From NCBI GenBank assembly GCA_036522155.1, contig DATDGI010000194.1:8429-72428 (forward strand): a stretch of DNA of 64,000 bases. Direction: 5' to 3'. The position numbers were made by a program, and so were the translations under genes. Below the pieces are notes generated by a model, which did not search any database, had not been told where the DNA came from, and saw only the letters and a program-made list of their open reading frames with translations. This document shows positions 49,209-57,401 of the stretch, in pieces. The stretch's first letter is position 1. Every line of letters starts with the position of its first letter. This DNA is from UBA9676 sp036522155. GTDB lineage: Bacteria > Actinomycetota > Actinomycetes > Streptosporangiales > Streptosporangiaceae.

Positions 49209-49765
49209 GACGAATCCAGCATCTGCCGGTCGAGTACCGATTCGAGCTTGGCCAGCGCCAGCCGCAGCCGGGATTTGGCGGTCCCTTCCGGGATGCCGGC
49301 CGCGAGCGCGACCTCGCGGTAGCTCAGCCCGCCGAAGTAGGCCAGTTCGATGGCCTGCCGCTGGCCCTCGGGCAGCAGCCGGACCGCGGCCCTCACCATG
49401 CTCGCGGCCTCGGCGGCGGCCAGCCCGTCACCGGGCCGCGGCAGCCGCTGCTCCGGGGTGAGCCGGTAATGCCGCTCCTGCCGGGCGATCCGCCGCAGCT
49501 CGCCGCGGACCAGGTCAACCGACCGGTGCCGGGCCAGTACCGCGAGATAGGTACGCAATGTCCCGGCGGCCGGGTCGTACCGGCCGGGATGGCTCCACAA
49601 CTCGACGAAGACGTCCTGGGCGACGTCCTGGGCGGCGGCGGGGTCCCCCACCACCCGCAGCGCGGCACCGTAGACCACGGCCCCGAGCCGGTCGAAGATC
49701 TCACCGAGGGCGCGCTCATCGCCGGCCACCAGGCGGGCGGCCAGCAACGCGTCCGTTGCCTCCAC
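49205..49765 (-). CDS. ECF-type RNA polymerase sigma factor
   Basis: A 186-residue sigma factor from the GTG at 49765. Region 2 reads LGEIFDRLGAVVYGAALRVVGDPAAAQDVAQDVFVELWSHPGRYD, and region 4 reads LPEGQRQAIELAYFGGLSYREVALAAGIPEGTAKSRLRLALAKL, the usual -10 and -35 recognising parts. It resembles SigK-like ECF factors. The frame is open to 49855, but the extra N-terminus is not family-like. It is coupled to a DinB-fold gene, not to a classical zinc anti-sigma. The 268 bp to the next gene (50034) contain no feature I could assign. Confidence 0.87.
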   Translation of the reverse strand: MEATDALLAARLVAGDERALGEIFDRLGAVVYGAALRVVGDPAAAQDVAQDVFVELWSHPGRYDPAAGTLRTYLAVLARHRSVDLVRGELRRIARQERHYRLTPEQRLPRPGDGLAAAEAASMVRAAVRLLPEGQRQAIELAYFGGLSYREVALAAGIPEGTAKSRLRLALAKLESVLDRQMLDSS

Positions 49766-50033
49766 CCGCAGGACGCTAGCGTCAGCGCCGGGACCCCGGC
49801 AATGTGACGGCCGCGTCAGGCCGCGGCCGGCCGGCCTGGTCAGGGTGGCAGGCACCGTCCCTCCTCCGCCGGGCTGCTGCGAGCTGCTTCCATCTGGGCT
49901 ACGTCGCCGCCGGCCAGCCCGGATCAGGGCTGCACCGTTTGGCCGGGTTCGCAGCAGCCGCAGCCTGGGCCGCGGCTATCGTGGAGGCCCCAGACCCGGC
50001 CCTTGGCAGCCGGATTGAGGCGGTGGCCCGACC

Positions 50034-51716
50034 ATGCACGACACCAGCCCACGCCGCGCCCGCCGCGGGCGGCGGCGGGTGATCATTACCCTGATCACCG
50101 TGGTGGCCGTGGTCCTGGCCGGGGCCGGCGCCGCCGTCGGCTACCTGGCGCTGCGCACCAAGGGCAGCCCCCAGCAGGCGGCGGCCAGCTATCTGCGCGG
50201 CTGGCAGCAGGGCAGCTACCGGGCCATGGACGCGGTCACCGTGAACGCGCCGCCCGGCGGGCTGGCCGGCCCGCTGCGGCAGGCGGCGGCGCAGCTCGGC
50301 CTGCGCCGCATCCAGCTGAAGCTGGGCCGGGTGACCAGCAACGGCGGTACCGCGCAGGCCCGCTATACCGCCACCGACCAGCTGGCCAGCGGCCACGCCT
50401 GGAGGTACCAGGGCCAGCTGCAGCTGGTGACGCGGAACCGGCAGTGGTGGGTGAAGTGGAGCCCGGCCGCGATCTACCCCGGGCTGCGGGCAGGCGAGCG
50501 GTTCGCGCTCCAGGCGGTCTGGCCGCCGCGGGCCCAGATCCTCGCGGCCGACGGGACCGTGCTCAGCTCACCGCAGGCGATCGCCAGGTCCGGCTCCCTG
50601 GCGCTGGTGACCGGCATCGTGGTCGCCGCTACGGCCGCCCAGGCGAAGGCGCTCGGCGCGCCCTACAAGGCCGGGGACGATATCGGCCTGGGCGGCGTCG
50701 AGCAGGCCTATCAGAGCCAGCTGGCCGGGCGCGCGGCCATCAGCATCCGGATCGAGGGCCCAGGCCACCACCTGGACGCGGTCGCGGCGCGCTTCCCGGC
50801 CCAGCCCGGCACGCCGGTCCGCACCAGCATCGACATGCGCTACCAGCTCGCCGCGTCGGCCGCCGTCAGGTCGGCGGCGACGAACAAGCCGGTGGACTTC
50901 GTGGCGCTGCAGCCGTCCACCGGCCGGGTGCTCGCGGTGGTGGAGCGGCCGGGCGGGTTCGACCGGGCCCTGGAGGGCGAGTTCCCGCCTGGCTCGACGT
51001 TCAAGGTGGTGACCGCGTCCGCGCTCAGCCGGACCGGGATGCGGCCCAGCAGCACCGTGCAGTGCCCGCCGACGGCCATCATCGACGGCCGGACGTTCCA
51101 CAATTTCGACAACGAGCAGCTGGGCACGACCGACCTGCTGCACGCGTTCGCGATCTCCTGCAACACCACCTTCGCGCTGCTCGCCACCCAGCGGCTGACC
51201 GGCCCGGCGCTGGCCTCGATGGCCCGCACGTTCGGCTTCAACGCCACGCCGTCCCTGGGCATCCCGGCGACACTGGGTCACTTCGCCACCCCGCACCAGA
51301 GCGTGGACATGGCGGCTGACGCCTTCGGCCAGGGCGCCGACCTGGTCAACCCGCTCAGCCAGGCGTCAGTCGTGGCCGCCATCGAGAGCGGCACCTGGCG
51401 GCCGCCGCAGCTGGTGATCAGCCCGGCGCCGCCGCAGACCGCCCAGCCACGCAAGCTGAGCCCGGCGCTGCTGGCCACCCTGCGGCCGATGATGCGGGCG
51501 GTGGTCACCATCGGCACCGCCGCGGGGGTGGGCTTCCCGCCCGGCGTCTACGGCAAGACCGGCACGGCCGAGTACGGCAGCGGCCGCAACCCGCCGACCC
51601 ACGCCTGGTTTATCGGCTACCGCGGCGACCTGGCGTTCGCGGTGATCGTCGAGGGCGGCGGCGTCGGTGCCGACACGTCCGGCCCGATCGCCAACGCCTT
51701 CGTCCGTCACGTCTGA
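50034..51716 (+). CDS. Penicillin-binding protein, MecA/PBP2-type transpeptidase
   Basis: A 560-residue class B-type PBP. A short cytoplasmic tail and one membrane helix (about 15-38) precede an NTF2-like MecA_N domain (about 44-150) and a dimerisation segment. The transpeptidase domain (about 260-560) has all three motifs: Ser321-Thr-Phe-Lys324, Ser375-Cys-Asn377 and Lys508-Thr-Gly510. It cross-links peptidoglycan outside the membrane. Proteins of this layout in actinomycetes (PbpA/PBP-lipo relatives) may show low beta-lactam affinity. It converges with the methyltransferase gene, overlapping by 10 bp. Confidence 0.92.
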   Translation: MHDTSPRRARRGRRRVIITLITVVAVVLAGAGAAVGYLALRTKGSPQQAAASYLRGWQQGSYRAMDAVTVNAPPGGLAGPLRQAAAQLGLRRIQLKLGRVTSNGGTAQARYTATDQLASGHAWRYQGQLQLVTRNRQWWVKWSPAAIYPGLRAGERFALQAVWPPRAQILAADGTVLSSPQAIARSGSLALVTGIVVAATAAQAKALGAPYKAGDDIGLGGVEQAYQSQLAGRAAISIRIEGPGHHLDAVAARFPAQPGTPVRTSIDMRYQLAASAAVRSAATNKPVDFVALQPSTGRVLAVVERPGGFDRALEGEFPPGSTFKVVTASALSRTGMRPSSTVQCPPTAIIDGRTFHNFDNEQLGTTDLLHAFAISCNTTFALLATQRLTGPALASMARTFGFNATPSLGIPATLGHFATPHQSVDMAADAFGQGADLVNPLSQASVVAAIESGTWRPPQLVISPAPPQTAQPRKLSPALLATLRPMMRAVVTIGTAAGVGFPPGVYGKTGTAEYGSGRNPPTHAWFIGYRGDLAFAVIVEGGGVGADTSGPIANAFVRHV

Positions 51717-52474
51717 CCCGTCCGGCAGGTCACCGCCCACGCGGTCGCGCCGATCCGGAACGGTCCCGTGCCCAGCAGCGCCTGGCAGTGGCCGCGCAGC
51801 AGTTCACGCCGGTCCGCGGCCAGCGATACCACGTAGGCCCCGGCCGGGCCGACCCCGAGCAGGAACGGCTCCCACCAGTCATCGAAGCTGGGGTGGGTGA
51901 CCGTGACGGTCAGCCTGGCCGGCTGGGCCGCCGTCATCCCGGCCCGGGCGAACAAGGCGGCGAGATGGCCTTCGCGCGCCCCGGCCAGGCCGGACTCGTC
52001 CGGTGCCGCCGGATCCAGCTCGCGCACGGCGTGCCAGAACGCGGCCAGCGGGCCGGTGCCCCCGGCATGGTCCCAGACACAGGCGGCGACCACGCCGCCC
52101 GGCCGGGTGACCCGGCTCATCTCAGCCAGCCCGGCCACCGGGTCGGCCATGAAATGCACCACCAGCTGGGCGAGGGTGGCGTCGAAGGCCCGGTCGCCGA
52201 ACGGGAGGCTCTCCGCCGCCGCCCGCCGGACGTCCACCCCGGGCAGGCGCTCCGTCACCGCCGCGGTGAAGGAACGGGACGGGTCCACCGCGGTGACGGC
52301 GTCCGCGCCCAGCCGGCTGGCGAGTTCGGCGGTGAGGGCACCCGGGCCGCAGCCCACATCCAGCGCCCGCTGCCCGGGACGCACCCCGGCGAGGTCGGCG
52401 AGGCAGGACGCCAGCGGTTCGGAGTACCGGCCCATGAACCGGTTGTAGGCGTCCCGGCTGACGTTGAAGGCCAT
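51707..52474 (-). CDS. Class I SAM-dependent methyltransferase
   Basis: A 255-residue enzyme. Motif I is ALDVGCGPGALTAELASRLG, motif II VTAVDPSRSF, then AAESLPFGDRAFDATLAQLVVHFMADP and MSRVTRPGGVVAACVWDH. It belongs to the UbiE/small-molecule methyltransferase type; the acceptor is unknown. Its ATG shares one base with the TGA of the HxlR gene upstream, so the pair forms one unit controlled by that regulator. Confidence 0.88.
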   Translation of the reverse strand: MAFNVSRDAYNRFMGRYSEPLASCLADLAGVRPGQRALDVGCGPGALTAELASRLGADAVTAVDPSRSFTAAVTERLPGVDVRRAAAESLPFGDRAFDATLAQLVVHFMADPVAGLAEMSRVTRPGGVVAACVWDHAGGTGPLAAFWHAVRELDPAAPDESGLAGAREGHLAALFARAGMTAAQPARLTVTVTHPSFDDWWEPFLLGVGPAGAYVVSLAADRRELLRGHCQALLGTGPFRIGATAWAVTCRTGQT

Positions 52475-52947
52475 CAGGCGATCCGGCGCGCACCCGGGCC
52501 AGGCAGCGGGGTGACGTCGCGGGCCGAGCCGAGCACATGACCGGCCCCGCACGTCAGCTCCAGCCGGACCGGCTGGCCGCAGCCGCGGTGGGTCAGCAGC
52601 ATCGGCGGGCCGCCCGGCTGCGCCGCGTGCTGGTCGCCCCACTGCATCAGCGCCACCAGCACCGGGTACAGGTCGAGCCCCTTGCCGGTGAGCCGGTACT
52701 CGTGCCGGCCGCGCTGGCCCTGCTCCTGGTACGGCACCTTGCGGAGCTGGCCGTCCCGGACCAGGCGGCCGAGCCGGTCGCTGAGCACCTGCCGCGGGGC
52801 ATGGGTGCGGCGCTGCATGTCGTCGAACCGGCGGACCCCGTTGAACGCCTCCCGCAGCACCAGGAACGTCCACTTCTCACCGATCATGGCCACGGTGGCG
52901 CCGATCGCGCAGTTGGCGGTGTCGTAGTCGAGCATCTGCGGGTGCAT
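52474..52947 (-). CDS. HxlR-family transcriptional regulator
   Basis: A 157-residue winged-helix protein. The HxlR core is NCAIGATVAMIGEKWTFLVLREAFNGVRRFDDMQRR, with a conserved N-terminal Cys that senses electrophiles in some members, then LSDRLGRLVRDGQLRKVPY and HEYRLTGKGLDLYPVLVALMQWGDQH. A C-terminal extension has Cys pairs (GCGQPVRLELTCGAGH) that may bind zinc. It is directly followed by the methyltransferase gene with a one-base overlap. Confidence 0.87.
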   Translation of the reverse strand: MHPQMLDYDTANCAIGATVAMIGEKWTFLVLREAFNGVRRFDDMQRRTHAPRQVLSDRLGRLVRDGQLRKVPYQEQGQRGRHEYRLTGKGLDLYPVLVALMQWGDQHAAQPGGPPMLLTHRGCGQPVRLELTCGAGHVLGSARDVTPLPGPGARRIA

Positions 52948-53002
52948 GACAACATGCTAGGTCTAGTTGACAGACTCAGCAACGCTGGCCCATGCTGGGT
53001 CT

Positions 53003-53491
53003 GTGAACCGAATCCAGATACGGCCCGTGGACGGCGCGGACCGGCCGGCGCTCCGCGACTTCCTGGCCGGCCTGTCCACCCGGACCAGGTACCTGAGATT
53101 CTTCGCCGGGACCGTGCCGGCCAGCCCGGCCATGCTCGGCGTCCTGGGCGGCGACCGCCGGGGGGTGGACGTCATCGTGGCGACCCGGGACGGCGCGATC
53201 ATCGGGCACGCCATGGCGGTCGACACACCTGGCCCCGATGGCGACCTGGTCTCCGACCTCGGGGTGGTGGTGGCCGACGCCTGGCAGGGCCAGGGCGTGG
53301 GCACCCGGCTGATGCGGACCCTGGCGGGCCGGGCCCGCGCGCGGGGGGCCACCAGCGTGACGATGGACGTGCTGGCCGAGAACCGGCCGATGCTTACCAT
53401 GATCACTGACAACTGGCCCTCGGCCCGGCAGCACCGCAGCGGCCCCTACCTCACCATCCGCGCGCCACTCGTGCCCGCCCATCACAACTAG
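53003..53491 (+). CDS. GNAT-family N-acetyltransferase
   Basis: A 162-residue acetyltransferase from the GTG at 53003 (VNRIQIRPVDGADRPALRDFL). The acetyl-CoA binding motif A is DLGVVVADAWQGQGVGTRLMRTLAGRARARG, with the Q/R-x-x-G-x-G/A signature, followed by SVTMDVLAENRPMLTMI. It resembles the small domain found on acyl-CoA synthetase (protein acetyltransferase, Pat) fusions and stand-alone Pat-like enzymes. Substrate unknown. An in-frame GTG-less extension to 52967 is unlikely. Confidence 0.85.
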   Translation: MNRIQIRPVDGADRPALRDFLAGLSTRTRYLRFFAGTVPASPAMLGVLGGDRRGVDVIVATRDGAIIGHAMAVDTPGPDGDLVSDLGVVVADAWQGQGVGTRLMRTLAGRARARGATSVTMDVLAENRPMLTMITDNWPSARQHRSGPYLTIRAPLVPAHHN

Positions 53492-53503
53492 GAGGACCGG
53501 ACC

Positions 53504-53986
53504 GTGCGCTCCTACCAGTGGCAGGATCCGGCGATCTCGGCCGCCGCCGCCCGCGAACTCGACGGGATGGCGTTCCTCAAGGAGATCGTCGCGGGCACGA
53601 TCCCGCCGCCGCCCATCGCGGTCACCCTCGGCTTCAGCCTGGTCTCGGTGGAGCCGGGCCGGGCGGTGTTCAGCCTCACGCCGGCCGACTATCACTACAA
53701 CCCGATCGGGTCCGTGCACGGCGGCGTCCACGCCACCCTGTGCGACTCGGCCTGCGGCTGTGCCGTGCACAGCATGCTCCCGGCCGGCGCGCACTACACC
53801 TCGCTCGACCTGGCCGTCCGGTTCATCCGGCCGGTCACTACCGGCACCGGCCCGCTGCTGTGCGAGGGCACGGTCCAGCACCTGGGCTCGCGCACCGCGC
53901 TCGCCGAGGCCCGGCTGACCGGGGAGGACGGCAAGCTCTACGCCCACGCCACCAGCAACTGCCTGATATCCCGCCCGGATAGGTGA
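53504..53986 (+). CDS. PaaI-family hotdog-fold thioesterase
   Basis: A 160-residue protein. The hotdog signature is PIGSVHGGVHATLCDSACGCAVHSML with the active-site Asp on the helix, and the second half has YTSLDLAVRFIRPVTTGTGPLL. It should hydrolyse an acyl-CoA. AGGAGG overlaps the stop of the upstream acetyltransferase gene and precedes the GTG by 8 bases. The LigD-like gene starts 12 bp after its stop. Confidence 0.85.
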   Translation: MRSYQWQDPAISAAAARELDGMAFLKEIVAGTIPPPPIAVTLGFSLVSVEPGRAVFSLTPADYHYNPIGSVHGGVHATLCDSACGCAVHSMLPAGAHYTSLDLAVRFIRPVTTGTGPLLCEGTVQHLGSRTALAEARLTGEDGKLYAHATSNCLISRPDR

Positions 53987-53998
53987 GAGGCTCGCCAG

Positions 53999-54952
53999 GT
54001 GAGCGAAGAGAGCCGGGACGGGGTGACGCTCACCAACCTGGACCAGCCGCTGTTCGACGGGGCCGGGGCGAGCAAGCGGGATCTGGTCGACTACCTGGAC
54101 GCGGTGAGCGGGCTGCTCATCGGCGAACTGCGGGACCGCCCGCTCTCGGTGATCCGGGTCCTGCGGGGGCAGGCCCCGTTCATGCAGAAGAACCTGCCGA
54201 AGTACACCCCGGACTGGGTCCGCTCGGTGCCGATGTGGGCCGAGGCCTCACACCGGGAGGTCAGGTACGCGCTGTGCGACGACCGGCGGACGCTGCTGTG
54301 GTTTGGCAACCAGCGGGCGGTGGAGTACCACCCCACCCTGGTCCGCGCCGGCGACTGGGCCCACCCCAGTTACCTGATACTCGACATCGACCCGCCCGAG
54401 GGCGGCGCGTTCGGGCTGGCGGTGCGGGCCGCCGGGCTGGTCCGGCAGGCGCTGGCCGACGCCGGCCTGGACGGCGCGGTGAAGACCAGCGGGGCCAAGG
54501 GCGTGCACGTGTTCGTGCCGCTGGCCCCGTCCGGGATCGAGGACGTGGCCGCCGCCACCCGGGCCATCGCCGTCCGCGCCGAACGGCTCGACCCGGCCCT
54601 GGCCACCACCGCGTTCATCAAGGAGGACCGGGGCGGCAAGGTGTTCCTGGATTCGACCCGGGCGGGCGGTGCGACCGTGGTCGCCGCCTACAGCCCGCGG
54701 GCGCGGCCCGGTACGCCGGTGTCGTTCCCGGTCCGCTGGGATGACCTGGACCGGGTGACCCCGGCCGACTTCACCGTGCACACCGCTCCCGGCCTGGTGG
54801 CCGGGGGTGAGCCATGGGCCGGGCAGATGCCGGCGGCGCAGACGTTGAGTAAAGAACTGGTCGAGGAGGGGCACACGGTCCCGATCGCCAGGGTGCAGGC
54901 GATGCACGAGGGGAAGCGGCGCGCCCGCGCCCGCCGGGACAGCACGGAGTGA
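53999..54952 (+). CDS. LigD-type polymerase-domain protein (archaeo-eukaryotic primase family)
   Basis: A 317-residue stand-alone PolDom. The catalytic Asp pair is in SYLILDIDPPEGG; other marks are MQKNLPKYTPDWVRS, VKTSGAKGVHVFVPLAP with the conserved Ser/Lys/His, and a C-terminal SFPVRWDDLDRVTPADFTV. In bacterial non-homologous end joining this domain fills gaps with ribonucleotides. No Ku or ligase gene is nearby, so it may belong to a dispersed NHEJ or other repair system. GTG start; the tail is Arg-rich. Confidence 0.87.
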   Translation: MSEESRDGVTLTNLDQPLFDGAGASKRDLVDYLDAVSGLLIGELRDRPLSVIRVLRGQAPFMQKNLPKYTPDWVRSVPMWAEASHREVRYALCDDRRTLLWFGNQRAVEYHPTLVRAGDWAHPSYLILDIDPPEGGAFGLAVRAAGLVRQALADAGLDGAVKTSGAKGVHVFVPLAPSGIEDVAAATRAIAVRAERLDPALATTAFIKEDRGGKVFLDSTRAGGATVVAAYSPRARPGTPVSFPVRWDDLDRVTPADFTVHTAPGLVAGGEPWAGQMPAAQTLSKELVEEGHTVPIARVQAMHEGKRRARARRDSTE

Positions 54953-55004
54953 CCGAGGTAGCCAGCGGGGAATGCCGGGCGGGCCGGGCGCTGTTGCGGG
55001 AGGC

Positions 55005-55937
55005 ATGCCCGCCGTCGTGATCGCCACCGCGTTCGGTGGCCCGGACGTGCTGTCCGTGGTCGACGAGCCGGCCCCCGAACCGGGACCGGGCCAGGCACGG
55101 ATCGCGGTCCGCGCGGCCGGGGTCAACCCGGTCGACCACAAGGCGTACAGCGCGCGGCCCGGCGCCGATCCCGCGCGGCTGCCGATCAGGGTCGGCCTGG
55201 AGGCGGCCGGGGTGGTCACCGCCACCGGCCCGGGCGGCCCGGCCGCGGTGGGCGATGAGGTGATCGCCTTCCGGGCGCCCGGCGCCTACGCCGAGGAACT
55301 GGTGGTGCCGGCCACCTCGCTGGTGGCCAAGCCGGCCAGCCTGGGCTGGCCGGAGGCCGCCGGGCTGATGCTGACCGGCGTGACCGCCTGGCACTGCCTG
55401 GTGGCGGCCGATGTGCGGGCCGGCGACATGGTGCTGGTTCACGGCGGGTCCGGCGGCGTCGGGACGATGGCGGTCCAGCTCGCCGTCCTGCGCGGCGCCA
55501 CCGTGGTGGCCACCGCCAGCCCGGCGCGGCACGGCTTCCTGCGCGAGCTCGGCGCGGTGCCGGTGGCGTACGGCCCGGGCCTGGCGGACCGGGTCCGGGC
55601 CGCGGCCCCCGCCGGCGTGGACGTGGCGCTGGACATGGCCGGCACCGACGAGGCGGTCGACGTCTCCCTCGAACTGGTGGCCGAACGGGCCCGGATCGTC
55701 AGCATCGCCGCCTGGTCGCGCCGTCAGCAGGATGGCATCACGACCATCGGTGGCGGCCCGGGTGCGGACCCGGGCACCGAGATCCGCAACGCGGCCCGGC
55801 CCGAACTGGCCCGGCTGGCCGGGGACGGGCTGCTGACGGTGCACGTCACGCAGACGTTCCCGCTCGCGCAGGCCGCGGCCGCGCACCGCGCCATCATGTC
55901 CGGCCACACCGCCGGCAAAATCATCCTGATGGCGTAA
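55005..55937 (+). CDS. Zinc-free MDR oxidoreductase (NADPH:quinone reductase-like)
   Basis: A 310-residue reductase: MPAVVIATAFGGPDVLSVVD, VNPVDHKAYSA, then LTGVTAWHCL and the NADPH fold VLVHGGSGGVGTMAVQLAVLRGA, ending AAAAHRAIMSGHTAGKIILM. These are standard features of quinone reductase/zeta-crystallin proteins. GGGAGG lies just before the ATG at 55005. The 163-bp region after it, up to the protease gene, has only a weak TAGCG-N6-CGCTA palindrome near 56064-56079. Confidence 0.87.
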   Translation: MPAVVIATAFGGPDVLSVVDEPAPEPGPGQARIAVRAAGVNPVDHKAYSARPGADPARLPIRVGLEAAGVVTATGPGGPAAVGDEVIAFRAPGAYAEELVVPATSLVAKPASLGWPEAAGLMLTGVTAWHCLVAADVRAGDMVLVHGGSGGVGTMAVQLAVLRGATVVATASPARHGFLRELGAVPVAYGPGLADRVRAAAPAGVDVALDMAGTDEAVDVSLELVAERARIVSIAAWSRRQQDGITTIGGGPGADPGTEIRNAARPELARLAGDGLLTVHVTQTFPLAQAAAAHRAIMSGHTAGKIILMA

Positions 55938-56100
55938 CGAGCCTGACGGCCCGGCTCCGGCGGCCCGCCCCGGGCCGTATGCGGGCGGCCAGCGCCCAGC
56001 AGAGATCTAGGTTGCGGTCAGCATGCTTTCAGCCCGCTTCCAGGTCGGTACCGAAGTATGAGGTAGCGAACGACCGCTATCGACGAGGGAGCCGACCCCG

Positions 56101-57285
56101 ATGACTACTATCTACGAACCGCCGACCACGGCGATACCGGGGCAGACGCCCCTGACCGGCGAGGGCGGTCCGGCCGGCCCGGGCGGTCCGGCCGGGTACG
56201 GCTACGGCGGCGGGGGCGGCGGTGGCCGTCCCACCCGGCGTGTCCCCCGGCTGCTGATAGCCGCTACCGCCACCGCGGTCGGCCTGGCCACGTTCCTTGG
56301 GCTGCACGACGCCGGGCTGATGGCCACCCAGGCCCCGCTGACCACCGCCCAGATCACCGCGAAGGTCAGCCCCGGGCTGGTGGACGTGGTGTCCACGCTC
56401 GGCTTCCAGCAGGCCGAAGGGGCCGGCACCGGGCTGGTGCTGACCTCCTCGGGCGAGGTGCTGACCAACAACCACGTGGTTGACGGCGCCACCTCGATCT
56501 CCGTCAGGGACATCGGCAACGGCCGCACCTACCGGGCCAGCGTGGTCGGCTACGACCAGCACCACGACATCGCGGTGCTGCAACTGCACGGGGCGGCCGG
56601 GCTGCAGACCGTGGACCTGGGCGACTCCAGCACCGCCGCGACGGGCCAGCGGGTGGTCGCGCTGGGCAACGCCGGCGGCAAGGGCGGCGCCCCGTCCGTG
56701 GTCACCGGCCGGATCGTCGGCACCAACGCCTCGATCGGGGCCGCCGACCAGCTGGCCGGCACCGTCGAGCAGCTGCACGGGCTGATCTCCCACAACGCCG
56801 GCATCCAGCCCGGTGACTCCGGCGGCCCGCTGGTCAACCGGTCCGGTCAGGTCATCGGCATCGACACGGCCGGCGGCCAGTCGCCGTCCGGGCAGACCCA
56901 GGGCTTCGCCATCCCGATCAACCAGGCCACCTCGATCGCCCGGCAGATCGAGGCCGGCACCGCGTCGGCCACCGTGCATATCGGGGCGACCGGGCTGATG
57001 GGCGTGCAGATCATGCAGGCCAACGCGGCCGCCGCGAACGGCGTCCCGGCCGGCAGCGGAGCCACCGTGGCCGGGATCCTGCCTGGATCGCCCGCCGCCA
57101 GCGCCGGCCTGCAGGCCGGGGACGTGATCGTGTCGGTGGACGGTCACCGGGTCACCTCGCCCGAGGGGCTGCAGTCGGCACTGGAGCCGCACCACCCGGG
57201 CGACCGGATCACCGTCGGCTGGACCAGCCAGCTCGGCCAGACCCAGTCCGGCACGCTGACCCTGACCACCGGCCCGGCCGACTGA
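56101..57285 (+). CDS. HtrA/DegP-like S1C serine protease with PDZ domain
   Basis: A 394-residue membrane-anchored protease. A Pro/Gly-rich cytoplasmic tail (1-45) and one membrane helix (about 50-68) precede the trypsin-fold domain with the complete triad His125 (TNNHVVDG), Asp156 (HHDIAVLQL) and Ser240 (QPGDSGGPLV). A single PDZ domain occupies about 295-390 (GSPAASAGLQAGDVIVSVDGHRV). Such enzymes cut misfolded or regulatory proteins on the outer face of the membrane. A strong hairpin after the stop ends the transcript. Confidence 0.92.
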   Translation: MTTIYEPPTTAIPGQTPLTGEGGPAGPGGPAGYGYGGGGGGGRPTRRVPRLLIAATATAVGLATFLGLHDAGLMATQAPLTTAQITAKVSPGLVDVVSTLGFQQAEGAGTGLVLTSSGEVLTNNHVVDGATSISVRDIGNGRTYRASVVGYDQHHDIAVLQLHGAAGLQTVDLGDSSTAATGQRVVALGNAGGKGGAPSVVTGRIVGTNASIGAADQLAGTVEQLHGLISHNAGIQPGDSGGPLVNRSGQVIGIDTAGGQSPSGQTQGFAIPINQATSIARQIEAGTASATVHIGATGLMGVQIMQANAAAANGVPAGSGATVAGILPGSPAASAGLQAGDVIVSVDGHRVTSPEGLQSALEPHHPGDRITVGWTSQLGQTQSGTLTLTTGPAD

Positions 57286-57290
57286 GAGCC

Positions 57291-57333
57291 CCCGGCGCCG
57301 GAACTCCCCCAGCATTGCGCCTCCGGCGCCGGG
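57291..57333 (+). terminator. Hairpin terminator after the HtrA-like gene
   Basis: CCCGGCGCCGGA (57291-57302) and TCCGGCGCCGGG (57322-57333) form a perfect 12-bp stem with a 19-base loop, 5 bp after the stop codon. No U-tract follows, as is usual in high-GC actinomycetes. Confidence 0.7.
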
Positions 57334-57340
57334 CTTGTTG

Positions 57341-57384
57341 CTGAACCCAGTTTCATGAACTAGTGTTCATGAAACTGGGTTCAG
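57341..57384. promoter_or_regulatory. 44-bp perfect palindrome: double operator and promoter of the tetR gene
   Basis: CTGAACCCAGTTTCATGAAC (57341-57360), spacer TAGT, then its exact complement (57365-57384). Each arm contains the 8-bp palindrome TTCATGAA. A promoter TTGCTG-N17-TAGTGT (57338-57366) can be placed across the element, which ends 17 bp before the ATG at 57402. Confidence 0.75.
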
Positions 57385-57401
57385 TCATTTCCGGAGCTGC
57401 C

